Assembly (NCBI GenBank): GCA_018524725.1 | Contig: JAEUWP010000544.1 | Location: 51,739-115,738, forward strand | Source of the DNA: Podaxis mareebaensis | Lineage: Eukaryota; Basidiomycota; Agaricomycetes; Agaricales; Agaricaceae | Length of the DNA stretch: 64,000 nucleotides | Reading direction: 5' to 3' | Shown: positions 22,831-34,598 of the stretch, piece after piece | Numbering within the stretch: position 1 is the first letter of the stretch | Layout of the letters: every line of letters begins with the position of its first letter | Notes under the pieces: generated by a model | Seen by the model: the letters and a program-made list of their open reading frames with translations, nothing else | Told to the model about the DNA's origin: nothing | Database searches by the model: none | Translations under genes and position numbers: made by a program

Positions 22831-24992
22831 AGAGGACCGACATCCGTACTCACCTGGGCATCGACATCCTGCTCGAGACATCAATTCCTGACGCTGCACA
22901 TGACTCCTCTATCCGCCATCCATCTCCCCAGTGCTTTCCTGGAACTCGCGTTCAATATATCAAAGACATAACTCACTGGGCGAACCTCCCCCCCCCATCG
23001 GCGATAGTCCCCTGCCGTTGTTTTGGATGAAAGGGCCAGCTGGAGCTGGCAAATCTGCTATAACTCAGACTTGTGTGGGAGAGCTCAAGGCTCGAGGAAA
23101 ACTTGGCGCAGCTTTCTTTTTCTCGATTAATAGACGAAACAAACCTACGCGCTTTTTCACCACCCTCGTATATCAACTCTCTACCGAATTTCCCGACTAC
23201 CGTGACCTAATCGACAAGAAAATCCGTTCACAAGGCGATGGTCGATAAAACGATGGCAACGTAATTCCAGTGTCTGATCGCTGAACCCTTCCAAGAACTG
23301 GAAAGGGGTGGGAGGGGGATCGGGAGGAGGGTGCTAATACTTATTGGCGGACTCGATGAGTGTGAGGGCGCAGATGCGCAGTGCAAGATCATCAAAATTA
23401 TCGTTGGCGCAGCTCGAGAAGGCGTCGCTCCCTTCTGTTGGGCCTTTTTTAGTCGTCCTGAACCACACATTGAAGCCGCGTTTGCGAGACCTGACGTTTC
23501 GGCACTATGCCATAAGACTATGCTTCCCACTTCGCGTGGTGCTGATGCTGAAACCGGGCTTTATCTTTGGGCTGGCTTCGAGAACATTCTTCGGCGTCGT
23601 AACATCTCAATTGGGTTTCCATGGCCTTCCAACGATGAGGTCAGGTTGCTTGTGGACGCTTCAGATGGATTATTCACGTACCCGGCTACGCTCCTTCGGT
23701 TCGTTGCTCAGCCTAACTTGGACCTGAGGAACCACTACGTGCAATTCTTGCCTTCGTCTCAGACCGTGCTGGCAACCTTTCCAGCAACACAACCCCTAAA
23801 TCTCCCTTCGCAGAGTTGGATGCATTTTACACGCTAATCATACAACACATTCCCTCTGAAATGCTCCCTTTCATCCGCTTCCTGCTCGCTTCTTTGTGTC
23901 ATCGGCGGTATGCGCAGCACCGCCTCGGTGTCACGTATCAACGCAACATGTTGGGGATGTCCAAAGTCGCATTCAGACCCATTTGCAACCAGCCGAACGC
24001 CGTGATCCAATTTCACGACTATGACGAGCCCCCGAAACTCGACAATGACGTTGATACTGGTCGCCCATTCCAGTACGTGAACCAGGCCGGAGTAGTTCGG
24101 GAGTTGGGGTTCTCTGTGCGCTCCCGGCTTGGGGGCTCTACCACAAGTCGTTTTATGGTTTCCTTGTCGATCCAACGCGATCAGGTGCCTTTTGCGTCAC
24201 ATCCCCGGCCATGTACAATACCTTGTTCAAACACTACCTCGAACTCCACTTCAGATACCAGGAGAGTTCTGGTTTTGAAAACTCAGGTGAGTTTCTATAA
24301 ATTTCCCTTTGAGTTCTTGCTTACAATTCCATGTCATACCTAGAGTTGGTTCTCGCACCCAGTTTACCTGACTTGGCATCCTTCCTTTCTGATCCCTACA
24401 CAAATGAACTTGTCAATTCCGTTATCAAGGCGCAGGTCTATGCCTCCCTTGATGGAATATGTCTGGAGCTTGGTGACTCACCTAAAATGTATTTCCAATT
24501 GCAGCAGCAGCTCTCCCTCGCTGATTTTCGCAAAAGCTTGTGCATCAATGCAGCCCTATATGCGAGACATGTTGGCTTTTTGTATCCCTCTGCTAGGGGT
24601 TATGCTGGCCGTGCTAAAGCAACTCGTGGTACCCGGCTCTTTCGACTTCTCCCCAGCGAATTTTCGAGATTTGATGTCGTCGAATTCCTGAAGGTGAGAC
24701 AATTTCTCCGTTAGGTTTTTGGGAAGTATGATTATAACCTTTCGTTAAAGATGATCGAGCGAAGGCAACAAGCAAGGATTATACGACCATATTACCCTAC
24801 TTTTGCTTCTTGGCTGAAGTTGTTCTTTTTTGACAGTATCAAAATCAAATTATCTCTAGGTTCTACAACACGGGCCATGGCTCAAAACCAATTTTCTGGT
24901 ATTGGGGAATTAATCGTAAATCAGGATATTATCAAGAATTCAGGATGGCCATCTGTCCGAGGGAGAAAAGATATATCGAGAGGAGCAGTTTG
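22831..24992 (+). pseudogene. Decayed NACHT NTPase gene, paralogue of 31909-34223
   Basis: The sequence follows the intact paralogue almost end to end but with broken frames. The second-exon start GIDILLETSIPDAA matches GIDILLDASNPDAA, Walker A is GPAGAGKSA, and Walker B is IGGLDECEG. The C-terminal exons after 24342 (ELVLAPSLPDLA and IIRPYYPTF) are also recognisable. Defects: the C-run at 22988-22996 is one base short, a two-base deletion lies near 23235 and a TAA replaces a Gln codon near 23260. Further frame shifts are near 23720 and in the 24100 region. The signal-like first exon of the paralogue is absent. It is a true decayed copy. Confidence 0.85.
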
Positions 24993-25144
24993 ATTTGTGG
25001 GACGACACATGGCAGTGGTGGCAGTGAAGTCATCGAGGGAAGCCTTATAGGCAAGAAGGGTAGGAGTAGAATCAGCTGAAACACAATCTGAAGGCTCCCT
25101 GGATAATAATGCATTTCTCTTCATATCCTTCCTCAATATTCAAT

Positions 25145-25772
25145 CAGAGTGGACCAAAGGACGAAAAGAAAAGTTCGGAAGCGAAGGGAACCGAGCAAGT
25201 CAGGGTCTGATTTGATGAGATAGCGGCCTGACATTCGAAGCGCCACACTCGGCCAATTCTTCGGCAAGCGCATCAGTGGTCAGGTTCGGGTTGGTTTGGG
25301 GCGCATCAGGTCCCGCCCTCGGGGCCTACCTATATGCACACAGTCTGCTGGACATTGAGTATCAGGCAGATAGTCTACATGTATATTGACATGTATTCCA
25401 ATTTTGAATGCGCCAATGCTCGGAGGGGCTGTTTCTTCCGGGCTCAGTGGTAAAGACATGTTATGACTACGCCTTCGTTATCTATTAGAAAATGCTGTCC
25501 GAATTTTATGAAACCTCCCCATCTATAGTACACTTGTTGTTTTCACATAATAAATTTTCATTGTTTATAGTGACTCCAACCATCAATTAGCAGTTACATG
25601 AAGGGTAACCCACAAACATGGAACGTACAGGATATTTTGTTCATACAGGCCATTCAGGGGTTGGTACGGGATAGCGGTGGTTCAGCGCTAGTGCTTACCG
25701 GCTGCCGGAGCAAACAACGGGCATCATCCCGTTATCAGCCGTCATTTCTGGGGTTTTCTTTTCGGTTCTGGC
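25145..25772 (+). mobile_element. TIR DNA transposon, copy 2 (short deletion derivative)
   Basis: Left end CAGAGTGGACCAAAGG matches copy 1 through AAAAGAAAAGTTCGG; right end TTTTCTTTTCGGTTCTGGC is its inverted partner, though the last few bases of the other copies are missing. A perfect 9-bp direct repeat ATATTCAAT lies at 25136-25144 and 25773-25781. The interior jumps from the left subterminal region (GGAGGGGCTGTTTCTTCCG) straight to the right part (CTCAGTGGTAAAG), deleting the internal gene of copy 1. It sits 150 bp past the NACHT pseudogene. Confidence 0.8.
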
Positions 25773-28700
25773 ATATTCAATCCAGCAGTGTGGTAGTAGG
25801 CTCCGGCATTCTTTTCGGCTGATCGACCATCAGGGACCCACAGGTTTGTTTTCTAGTCTCATCCTTCCGGGTGGAAGGTATGCAAGATGCATGTGACGAT
25901 GGTTATCAATACAAGTCTCTTTCCACGAGATCGCTCAATGTTGTGATGAAATTACAATATAGCGACATTCGAGGGCACGACAGGATCCCACCTAGCCCTG
26001 CCTGAAAACAATAATCGTGGACACATCTCAGCCTTCTCCCGTTTCCCCAGGTCCCAGTGACCCCCCTAACCGCCCCGAACCATATCATACCAGCATTTGT
26101 CCGACAATTTCTCATACACCACGGGCACATGTCGTTTTGATTTCCACATTTCATCTTCCTGACTTGAAGTAACACAAGAGTCACTTTGAGACACCAAATA
26201 TTGATAGCCGACTTACGAATGCGCTGATCCCGCGTCTACGTGAACTGCGACTCCAAGTCCCGGCGTGGGTAGTAGTGCGAAAGTTAGACTGGAGCGGGGC
26301 CAACGAGTCGATCGTGCAAACGATTACGACGAACGAAGTAGTCTGAGCTACGGCTACTGCAAATGTGTACCCCAGTAGCAGTTGGTCACGATAGGGAAAC
26401 GCGAGAAGGAAAGAGCAGGAGATTCAACTAGACCATGGACTTCATCCGTCGTTTCGCCAACAAGCTTCCAGTACCACCAACTGTCACTACAAGCGTAGTC
26501 CCTTCACCAATCACGTTAATAACTGCAGCTGCTAACAGCATCCGGTTTTCCCCTCTGCCGGAGCAACACCGGCCATTGTGCGGGGTACTCCAATTGCAAA
26601 ACGTGCGGAAGGCTCCTAAAACTTGTTCGGTGACCGTGTTGGATGTCAAGCACATCGTATTACGGCTTAGTGGACTGGGGAAGAAGGATCGGCAGAGCTA
26701 GCAATGAGGTATTTATAGGGAAGGCATCAAAAAGACTGAATGAGATGGGCGTGTTGAGTATGAGACGTCGGGTGGTGGATCTTGGGCTGAGTGTGAACGG
26801 AGGGTCGTCACTTGACAGAGGCGGAGGCGGGAAGACGAGAAGGATGGGAAAGGGGAATCCGTACAACGTAGCACTGCTGCTGTATCCGCAGCCATCGCGA
26901 AGGCTGATATGAACGCAAATGCCAGCACGCAAACCCGGCCGCCCAAATCCACCACAAAGAGCATGGAGGTGCTTAACCGAAACTATTATCGGGTTCGCAG
27001 TTGGTATTCCATTCAAACTGGACCCCGATTTCGACTGTAGTGGTTTTGGCACTGGTGCCTATCGGGACGAGCAGGAAGGGTCGAGAATCGGAAGAATAGA
27101 TAGGATGGTTAAGGGGTAGGGCTACCCCGGCGACAGTTTGAATCAATCAAGAAAGTATAGTTGTAAGCAGAGTTGACTTTGAAGACGACAGTGCCAGGGA
27201 AGGGATAGGAGATAGAGAACTAGTGGGGACTGGTAAAATTCAGTCCTGTATCCCAGCAGTCGGCCCAGTTGTAGAGGACCTTCGGAGGGACGCATACTCT
27301 TCGCGCACTGCTCGGGCCTTCATATTCCGGCGTTGCTTCAGGAAATCATCATGCTTGTGTAGCACCACTTTAATACCCGCATAAACGATGACTTTGTGTC
27401 GCCCCATGGCGGCTTAGCCCCATCCCTAGCATTATCCCACGACCGCCCATCCACGCAACATTTGAACGCTGGAAACAAGAACGAGGCGAGGGTTGTTCGA
27501 AGCAGGACGGTGGCAACGATGGGTGCTGAGATATTGTTAGAGACTCGTGTGTCTGGGAGCCTGGAACAGAAAAAACGACTGGAACTGGAGAAGAGAGCTA
27601 CGGTGATGGGATTGTGAGGTGGCCACCCATATTTGGGCTTTGTGCCTGGCGATGGATTGATGCGACTCTATTTCTTGAACGCCTGGCCCCTTCCCTCCAC
27701 CTCAACCAACTCCGGATTTGACGATCATACTCCAGGCTGTGAAACGCATGGAGCCCTTGATCGTTGACCTCGGTGTCATCTTGAGTATGATCGTGTCATT
27801 CCTCAACAAGATCGCGTCTCCAAATAAAGATTGGCCTCCTGGGTTTCGAATGTGCAAGAATCTGGACTGCTATCGAGGCGAAGCACCAAGGCCAGCGCTC
27901 TGCCAGCTTCACCAATTATGTAACGGCTCAAACACTGGGTGTCGGATGTTGTATTGCCTGAACATCGGATGGGCTGGTCCTTTAAACTACCCGGCGCCGC
28001 GCAAGAGAATTTGTTACTGTTCGCATGAACATTTGTTTAACCTCATTCCGAGTATATCATGACCATGCGGCCAAGAGGCGGGCGCCCAACCAGATCTCCA
28101 AATCGGAGGATGATCTGTACTGTATACGTTGGCTCAATACAATTGACTCCGTAATGGGAAGCCAACTTCACTACCACTTCTTCGGTGTTCTCACCACTGG
28201 ACCGACAATCGGGCGCGGCTAAATAGCCTTCCTACGCCTACGACCTTCTGCGAATAGCTTAACCTCGGAATAATCGTTGAATGCTACTCAGCTTCGCCTT
28301 AACCTCACTCACCTCTGTCGGTTACGCTGTTGGATACCAATTACTGCTAAACTCTGCCCTCGAGTGTTATCCGCCCCCGAAAGAAGACTGACCAAGTAAG
28401 GCTCTAAGTGTTATTTTCTCGTGTTTACTGCTGGTGAGCCAACCGTACCCAAAGCTATACCAAGTTTTCGTCTTATCTGAAGCAAAAAGTCCTCGCAGAA
28501 CCCACGCGATAACCGCGCACGATTTGGAGAACTCCTAGCCAAAATACCCCAGAAATACTAAATTCTTCTGAATAGATTGTCGCCTGATAATAAACTTGTA
28601 CCATGCCTCGGCGTCTGCTTGAAACCCGAAAAAGCATTAGGATAGGGCTGGCTGTTGATCCAGACGACATACCAAACCGAAATTCTGCCTCTTTGCCAAT

Positions 28701-28860
28701 CACCTATCAAGCTCGGAAGCTAGACGTCAAGTATTGCCTCGCCTCGCGTTCCTCCGAGATCTTCACGGCAATCAAAGAACCATTCACCGCATGATATAAA
28801 TTTATCCTTGGACGGTCAAACTCGCAATTAAAGCTTATCTTCCTTCTATCCATTTGCACT
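25773..28860. other. 3 kb without a supportable gene
   Basis: Several ORFs of 60-130 codons occur on both strands (for example 26660-27052 minus, 27718-28062 plus) but none shows a domain, a consistent splice structure or a partner exon. A segment near 27310-27345 reads IPALLQEIIML on the plus strand, which faintly recalls an F-box start; too weak to call. Probably decayed sequence. Confidence 0.4.
28795..28800 (+). promoter_or_regulatory. TATA box of the CBM1 gene
   Basis: TATAAA lies 61 bp before the proposed start codon at 28861, followed by a pyrimidine-rich leader (CTTCCTTCTATCC), a usual fungal promoter arrangement. Confidence 0.45.
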
Positions 28861-29356
28861 ATGCGAACCTTCTTCGAAATTTTCACCCTTGTCGGTGGAT
28901 TTATGGTTGGTGATCCACGTCTTTTTGACCGTAGAGTATTGAACCTATGGCAAGTGTCGTGAAACAGTTGGCCGTTCAGGCACTTCCCCAAGGAGGCACT
29001 ACCACCGATTCCGTCACTCCAACCTCTACAGCGTCAGCTCCTTGCACTACCACCACTCAATGGGAGATACACGTAAGTACAAACCCGTGTTTTATTGTCT
29101 TGAAGTAACTGCTAATCTCGACAACCAGTTTGATCAATGCGGCGGTGAGACAAGAATAATAACTAGGCACTGGGCATTAACTTATCGGGACAAGGTCTCG
29201 GTTGGACTGGTCCCACTAATTGTTCCCCTGGTTTTGAATGCTTCATGCTCAACCCCGTGCGTTCCTTCCGCTGTAACTGACCTTACTGATGTCTTTGGTT
29301 GACTGTCCTTCCAGTACTATGGCCAATGCGCCAAGATCACAGTAGCTTGTCCCTGA
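28861..29356 (+). CDS. Small protein with a C-terminal CBM1 cellulose-binding module
   Basis: Proposed exons 28861-28890, 28935-29072, 29129-29144, 29195-29256 and 29315-29356 give 95 residues. The last three exons splice to FDQCGG + LGWTGPTNCSPGFEC + FMLNP + YYGQCAKI, a complete CBM1 with all four cysteines and the aromatic surface residues; this part is certain. A Thr/Ser linker (GGTTTDSVTPTSTAS) precedes it, as between catalytic domain and CBM1 in cellulases, xylanases and LPMOs. No catalytic domain lies upstream. The first intron (donor GTCGGT) and hence the start are uncertain, and the N-terminus MRTFFEIFTL is a poor signal peptide. It is either a stand-alone CBM1 protein or the 3' remnant of a plant-cell-wall enzyme gene. 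Confidence 0.7.
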
Positions 29357-31908
29357 TCTTATTCAATAATCACGTTCCGTTGGCGGAGAGGGCACTGTTT
29401 CTTCAACCACCACAGAAGATTGGCAAGTTATACAAAGATGAGATCCTCAGCAACGCATTAGAGCCTTTGAGTAAGCATGTAATGGTTGGGTGCTTCAGAG
29501 GAGTGCCGGACCCGTCAGTAATGTGCATAAATAGCCAATCGTTTCAATGCCTCCCCTTGCTGCGCCGCTCGTCGTCGCCTCGGCCTTCGAGGAAGTATTT
29601 AAACATTTCTCGTGCCGCGACTTAAGCAACCTGGTGCATGTAGGGCGAGTTTCAGAGGAGTGATATGGTCCCATCGTGGGTAGTTTGATCTTTATTCGCA
29701 TGGTGACGGAATAGATTATACATGTAGCGAAGAGCAAGTAACCGCGATATCAACGGAGAAGGCGAGTGAGATTACGTTTATTAACCACTAGGCTCCGTAA
29801 CTGAGGTCCAAAGGGAGGGCAGGGAAAGACCAATGGAGACGTGCAAAAGGCTCGGGAATTTTACATAAGTGTGCCTGTGTCAAAGTAGAGCTTTCGAACA
29901 TAAATCAAGGAGCAGGATATTATTACCTGTCTGGCCATTACATACCAAGGCGTGTTTATACTGCGGAGGGACTTTGAGGATTCTGCGGGTGTCCAATCTG
30001 TAACTACATGTCCAGACTCGGATTTTCGGATGAAACAAACGAGAGCGACACTAAAGGGAAAAACAGCGCGCTACGAAGCCTTGAGTGTTCATATTCAGAG
30101 ATGGACGGGAATGTCAAATTACAGTCCGAAACTGTAAAGGAACTTAGGTCTTCTGTAGTTAGGTAGCGGATGAAGGTTTAAAGGAATGGGTGGGAGTTCA
30201 TGACGTTAATCTACAAGGTGAAACGGACTGGTGAAAGCTGAAACGCCAGAAAAAAAGCATACAGCTGAATCTAATAGTTAACGGAAGGGGCGTGCAGTGG
30301 GTTTGTACCAGCGTCGCGACGGAGTGTGACGTACTTAGTACGACGGCGTGTGGCGTATTCGAACCTAGTTAATACTCTACTGTTTGTCCTCAAGTCCCGA
30401 CGTGGCATTCATCGGTCTTCGACCTCGATTGTCACTCTTTGAAACGCCTTCGTATTTTGCTAAAGTAATGTGCTCATGACCATTAGAATGTTTACTAGAT
30501 ATTATATATGATTCTCTCGACTTTTATGTGGGGCGTGAAGGATGATAAAAGTGTTCATCCGAACAACGGGCACTCTATAGTATGCCGGTGCGTTGACTAC
30601 TTCCCCTAGGTGATACTGACTACGGGCGAAGGCGACTGAAAATCGAGTATTTGCCCTGGACTTGATGTAATAGGAGAACCTAAATACTCAAATTTAATGA
30701 TGTACCTGATCAACACCCGACACCATGCAGAGAAAAAAAAATCTGTCCGCGCCGCATCCGGTGGTACCTCCATAAGTTGCTATAATTCGGAGTCATACAA
30801 AGTCCGAAAAATGACATGAGTGACCCGAACGTACCATGGTTCGTGGCCTACCCGATATTCCGATGAGCTCCATATTCTAACGAACATTCGCGTTCTCGTC
30901 CACGGTATGCATAGATGTCTGAGAAATCATATAGAGAGCTCACCCAAATCACGGGCGCCCACAGCGGCAGTAAGAAGGTCTGCCGCGGACGATTTGCTAG
31001 CCGAGGAATGTCGTTTTCGTTTGAAGCCGTTCGGAGCCGGGATTTATAAGGAGCGCCCTTTACCGGGATGATTATACTGCCAATGCCGTGAGGAAACTTC
31101 CGGGGTCCGAAGTATTCTGCTGCGACTATATACACTATATGTAAGTACTCCCGAGAGATGATGGTGGACAATGAAGGAAATAAACTTAGACCCCACTAAC
31201 GTGCCCAATACATGACCATTGACATTGAAAACTGATTATCAGCTACGGACGAGAGAACTGAACGTTGCAACGGGGTAATAACACGTACGTATTGTTTACA
31301 TTGCGTAAGAGTTGCCAACTCCTGTAGCAACGGTGCGTAAGGCGGTAGAACCGTAACCTGTTGCCCAGTTGAACATCCAATGACATCGAACTTAGTTCTT
31401 TCTAGATGATTTGTGTTAGATATGTGGTTATGGATATGTCCATTGCCAAGTCTCCTCCTAATGGAAGGTGAATGGCATAAACGTTACATTGTTTTCTCGT
31501 CCTGTACTATTCTGCCCTGAGCCGTTCCAAATAGAATTCGTTGACATGCTCCCCGTTATGGCTGACTAAAACGCTGACCTTTTACATTGCACACATATTC
31601 AGCGCCAATCAGAAAATTTTTGGTTAAGCTGGTTCTTGCAAAGGTGTTGTATGGGAAACGAAACCCTGCCTGGACACCGCATCTGTCCGGCAAATCAGAG
31701 TTAATTCAGACCTGGCCTGCACATTTTGAGCTCGAGTGTTCCCCCTGCATCGGGATTTTGGGCCGGGAGCTTCAATCCCGGTGAAGAAACGTGGATCTAG
31801 ATTGCGAGTAGTTGAACTTGGGATCTCGAGGGACGCGCATTGGCTCACCATTAACATCCACGCCATTCCCCTGTTCAGAATCTACCCCCAACTCCTCTGG
31901 CGCATTTG
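29357..31908. other. 2.5 kb without a supportable gene
   Basis: Only short ORFs (for example 29952-30137, 30820-31071, 31587-31784) with no domain or splice logic. Includes the promoter side of the NACHT gene starting at 31909. No repeats or RNA genes recognised. Confidence 0.45.
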
Positions 31909-34223
31909 ATGCCCTTCTTCTCTGACTCCAAAAACATAGCAATCAACGGTGGCGAGTTTGCCGAAAATTGGATAGGAGTGGTCAACAATATTTGGAATGG
32001 CCCGAGCGGTAAGCTCAGTCTAATGGTGTGCAGAGACCATTGAAATAATCGCCTCTAGGTATTGACATCCTACTGGACGCATCTAATCCCGATGCCGCAT
32101 ATGATTCTTCCGCCCGCTATCCACCACCTCGCTGTTTCCCCGGAACTCGCGAGCAATACATTGAGGATATTATTGATTGGGCTATCCCCGGTGTCGATGA
32201 TACCTCCTTGCCCATCTTCTGTATGAATGGACCAGCTGGAGTAGGGAAATCTGCTGTAGCTCAGACTTGCGTGGAGAAGCTTAAGCGTCGGGGAAAGCTC
32301 GGCGCAGCTTTTTTCTTTTCGGTCAATGGGCGTAACAAGTCCGCACAATTCTTTACCACAGTCGCATATCAGCTCTCTATCGAATTTCCCGACTACCGGG
32401 ACCTCCTCGATAAGAGGATCCGCCGTGACAAGACCATGGTCCACAAGACGATGGCATCGCAGTTTCGAGGTTTGATCATCGAGCCACTACAGGAGCTGGA
32501 AAGAAACGGAAAGGGCATCGGGGAGAGGATCCCAATATTCATTGATGGACTTGACGAATGTGAGGGTGCAGATGCACAGTGCGAAATCGTGGAGATAATT
32601 TCCGCGGCAGCTCGGGAAGGCGCTTCTCCCTTCTGCTGGGCGTTCTTCAGTCGACTTGAGCCTCACATCGAAGCCATTTTCACGAGGGACGACATCGCTA
32701 AGCTTTGTCACAAAACTACACTTCCTATTTCACGAGCTGCTGACGGAGAAATCGAGTTATATCTCCGCATCGGTTTCGAGAACATCCTTCGACGTCGTAA
32801 TATCTCGGCGAGATCTCGATGGCCCTCCGACAACGATATAAAGGCACTCGTAGACGCTGCAGCTGGATTATTCGTCTATCCCGCAACACTCCTGCGACTT
32901 GTCGCCCACCCAGGCACATTTCCCGAGGAATCCCTGCGTGCAATTCTCGCTTGCACCTCAGGCCGCGACAGCAAATCTAATGCGGGCACAACTCCTAAAT
33001 CGCCGTTCAAGGAGCTCGACGCAATTTATACGCTGACCTTGCAACGTATTCCTTCGGAAATGCTTCTTCCCATTCTCCGCTTTTGTGCAATGCTCTGTCA
33101 TTCTGGGCTACACGTGGGTCGTGCCGGCAAGGGTGCACTAATACAAAGCAACCTGTTGGGGCTGTCTGAGCTTGAATTTAAAGCTATCTGCAACCAACTG
33201 AGCGCTGTACTCCACTTTCATGATCATGCCGAACCGTTGAGGTTCAGTCGGACCATTGATACCACTCGTTCATTTCAGTATGCAAGCCCTGAAGCCATTC
33301 AGGAGTTTCGTATTGTGCGTTCTCGGCTTGGAGGGTCGATCTCCTTCTATCACAAATCGTTCTATGATTTCCTCGTTGATCCGACGCGCTCGGGTGCGTT
33401 TTGTGTCACGTCCCCGGCAATGCTCGATGTTTTATTTGAGCATTGTCTTGAACTCCAGCTGAAATATGAGGAAAGTTACTGTTTTAGAGGCTCAGGTGAG
33501 TCCCTGAGCGTCAACTTGATTTCTTACCCACATGCCTAAAAACACAACTAGAGTTGGTCTTAGCACCGGGTGCGCCTAACTCAGCGTCTTCTCTTTCCTA
33601 TCCTTGCGAAAACGAACTCATCAACTCTATTGTCAAAGCCCACGTGCACGACTCTCTTCACGGAATATGTATGGACCTCTGTGACTCGCCCGACCTGAAA
33701 TCTCAGTTGCGGCAGAGATTTGCTAAGTGTGATTTTCGCAAAAGCCTACACATCAGGACAAGCCTGTATGGAGGGCAGGATAGCCGGTCAACATTTTACT
33801 CTTGGGGTCACCCCGGCTACTCTAAAATGATTCGCGGTACCCAACTTTTTCGTTTTCACCGTGGTGAACTGGAGAAGTTCGATGTCAATGGTTTCAAGAA
33901 GGTGGGACAATGCTCTACTGCGTGTGGCAGAATACCTGATACAATCATTACAAACTCAGATGATCAAGCGAAACCGGGAAGCAGGCGTGGTACGGCCATA
34001 CTACCCCAATTTGGCTTCTAGGATCAAGTCTCTCCTCGGAAGAAAATCTCGAGGTCGACGCGAATCAGGGTTGTATCTCAGGGGTCACGGCTCCAAGTCT
34101 ATCTTCTGGTATTGGGAAATAAACTATGAATTAGGGCATTATCAAGAGTTCAAAGCGGTCAACCTATCCGAAGGGAAGGAGATATATCGAGAAGAGCGAT
34201 TTGATTTATGGGACAGGAGATAG
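31909..34223 (+). CDS. NACHT-domain STAND NTPase without C-terminal repeats
   Basis: Four exons (31909-32008, 32059-33495, 33552-33901, 33960-34223; introns 50, 56 and 58 nt) encode 716 residues with no frame break. The start MPFFSDSKNIAINGG is the short N-terminal motif seen on many agaricomycete NACHT proteins. Walker A GPAGVGKS is at residues 91-98 and Walker B FIDGLDECEG near 195. A winged-helix-like region with HKSFYDFLVDPTRS follows. The C-terminal ~200 residues (ELVLAPGAPNSA, FWYWEINYE, EERFDLWDRR) are shared with the pseudogene at 22831 and are not ankyrin, WD40 or TPR repeats. STAND NTPases act as ligand-triggered switches in fungal self/non-self or stress responses; the role here is inferred. 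Cytosolic. Confidence 0.88.
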
Positions 34224-34598
34224 AGGAGAATCCCGTCGGGATAGTGAAGGGGCGTGTAGGTGGAGCCTTGAACGTGTGAGCGAAATCCAATGTCGATTCA
34301 GCACCAGAGGTGACGAGTGGCGTTGATACATTATGCGCGTTTAATTCACACGCGTATTTAGCTGGGTCCATAGCTCCCTTCTTAGAGACGCGCGTAACAT
34401 TGATATGGCATCATTAACATCTATTATTATTGATAAAGTGGTACACAATAAACAAAGCGGTGTAACGAGCGTTGATGTAGTTCGATATTAAGTAGAATGC
34501 TATTGCGAAGAAAAGAAAAAGGAGCTCTTGAGTACGAGATGTCCATAAATTACACTTGTTAAGGGCGATTAAATATGAGGTGGGTGTTTAGCCTCCTT
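34224..34598. other. Convergent intergenic region
   Basis: Shared 3' space of the NACHT gene (plus) and the laccase (minus). AT-rich around 34390-34480; no coding signal. Confidence 0.5.

Noticed and set aside
26660..27052. 130-aa minus ORF as a gene
   Set aside because: Low-complexity composition, no splice partner, no domain, and overlapping ORFs on both strands of similar quality.
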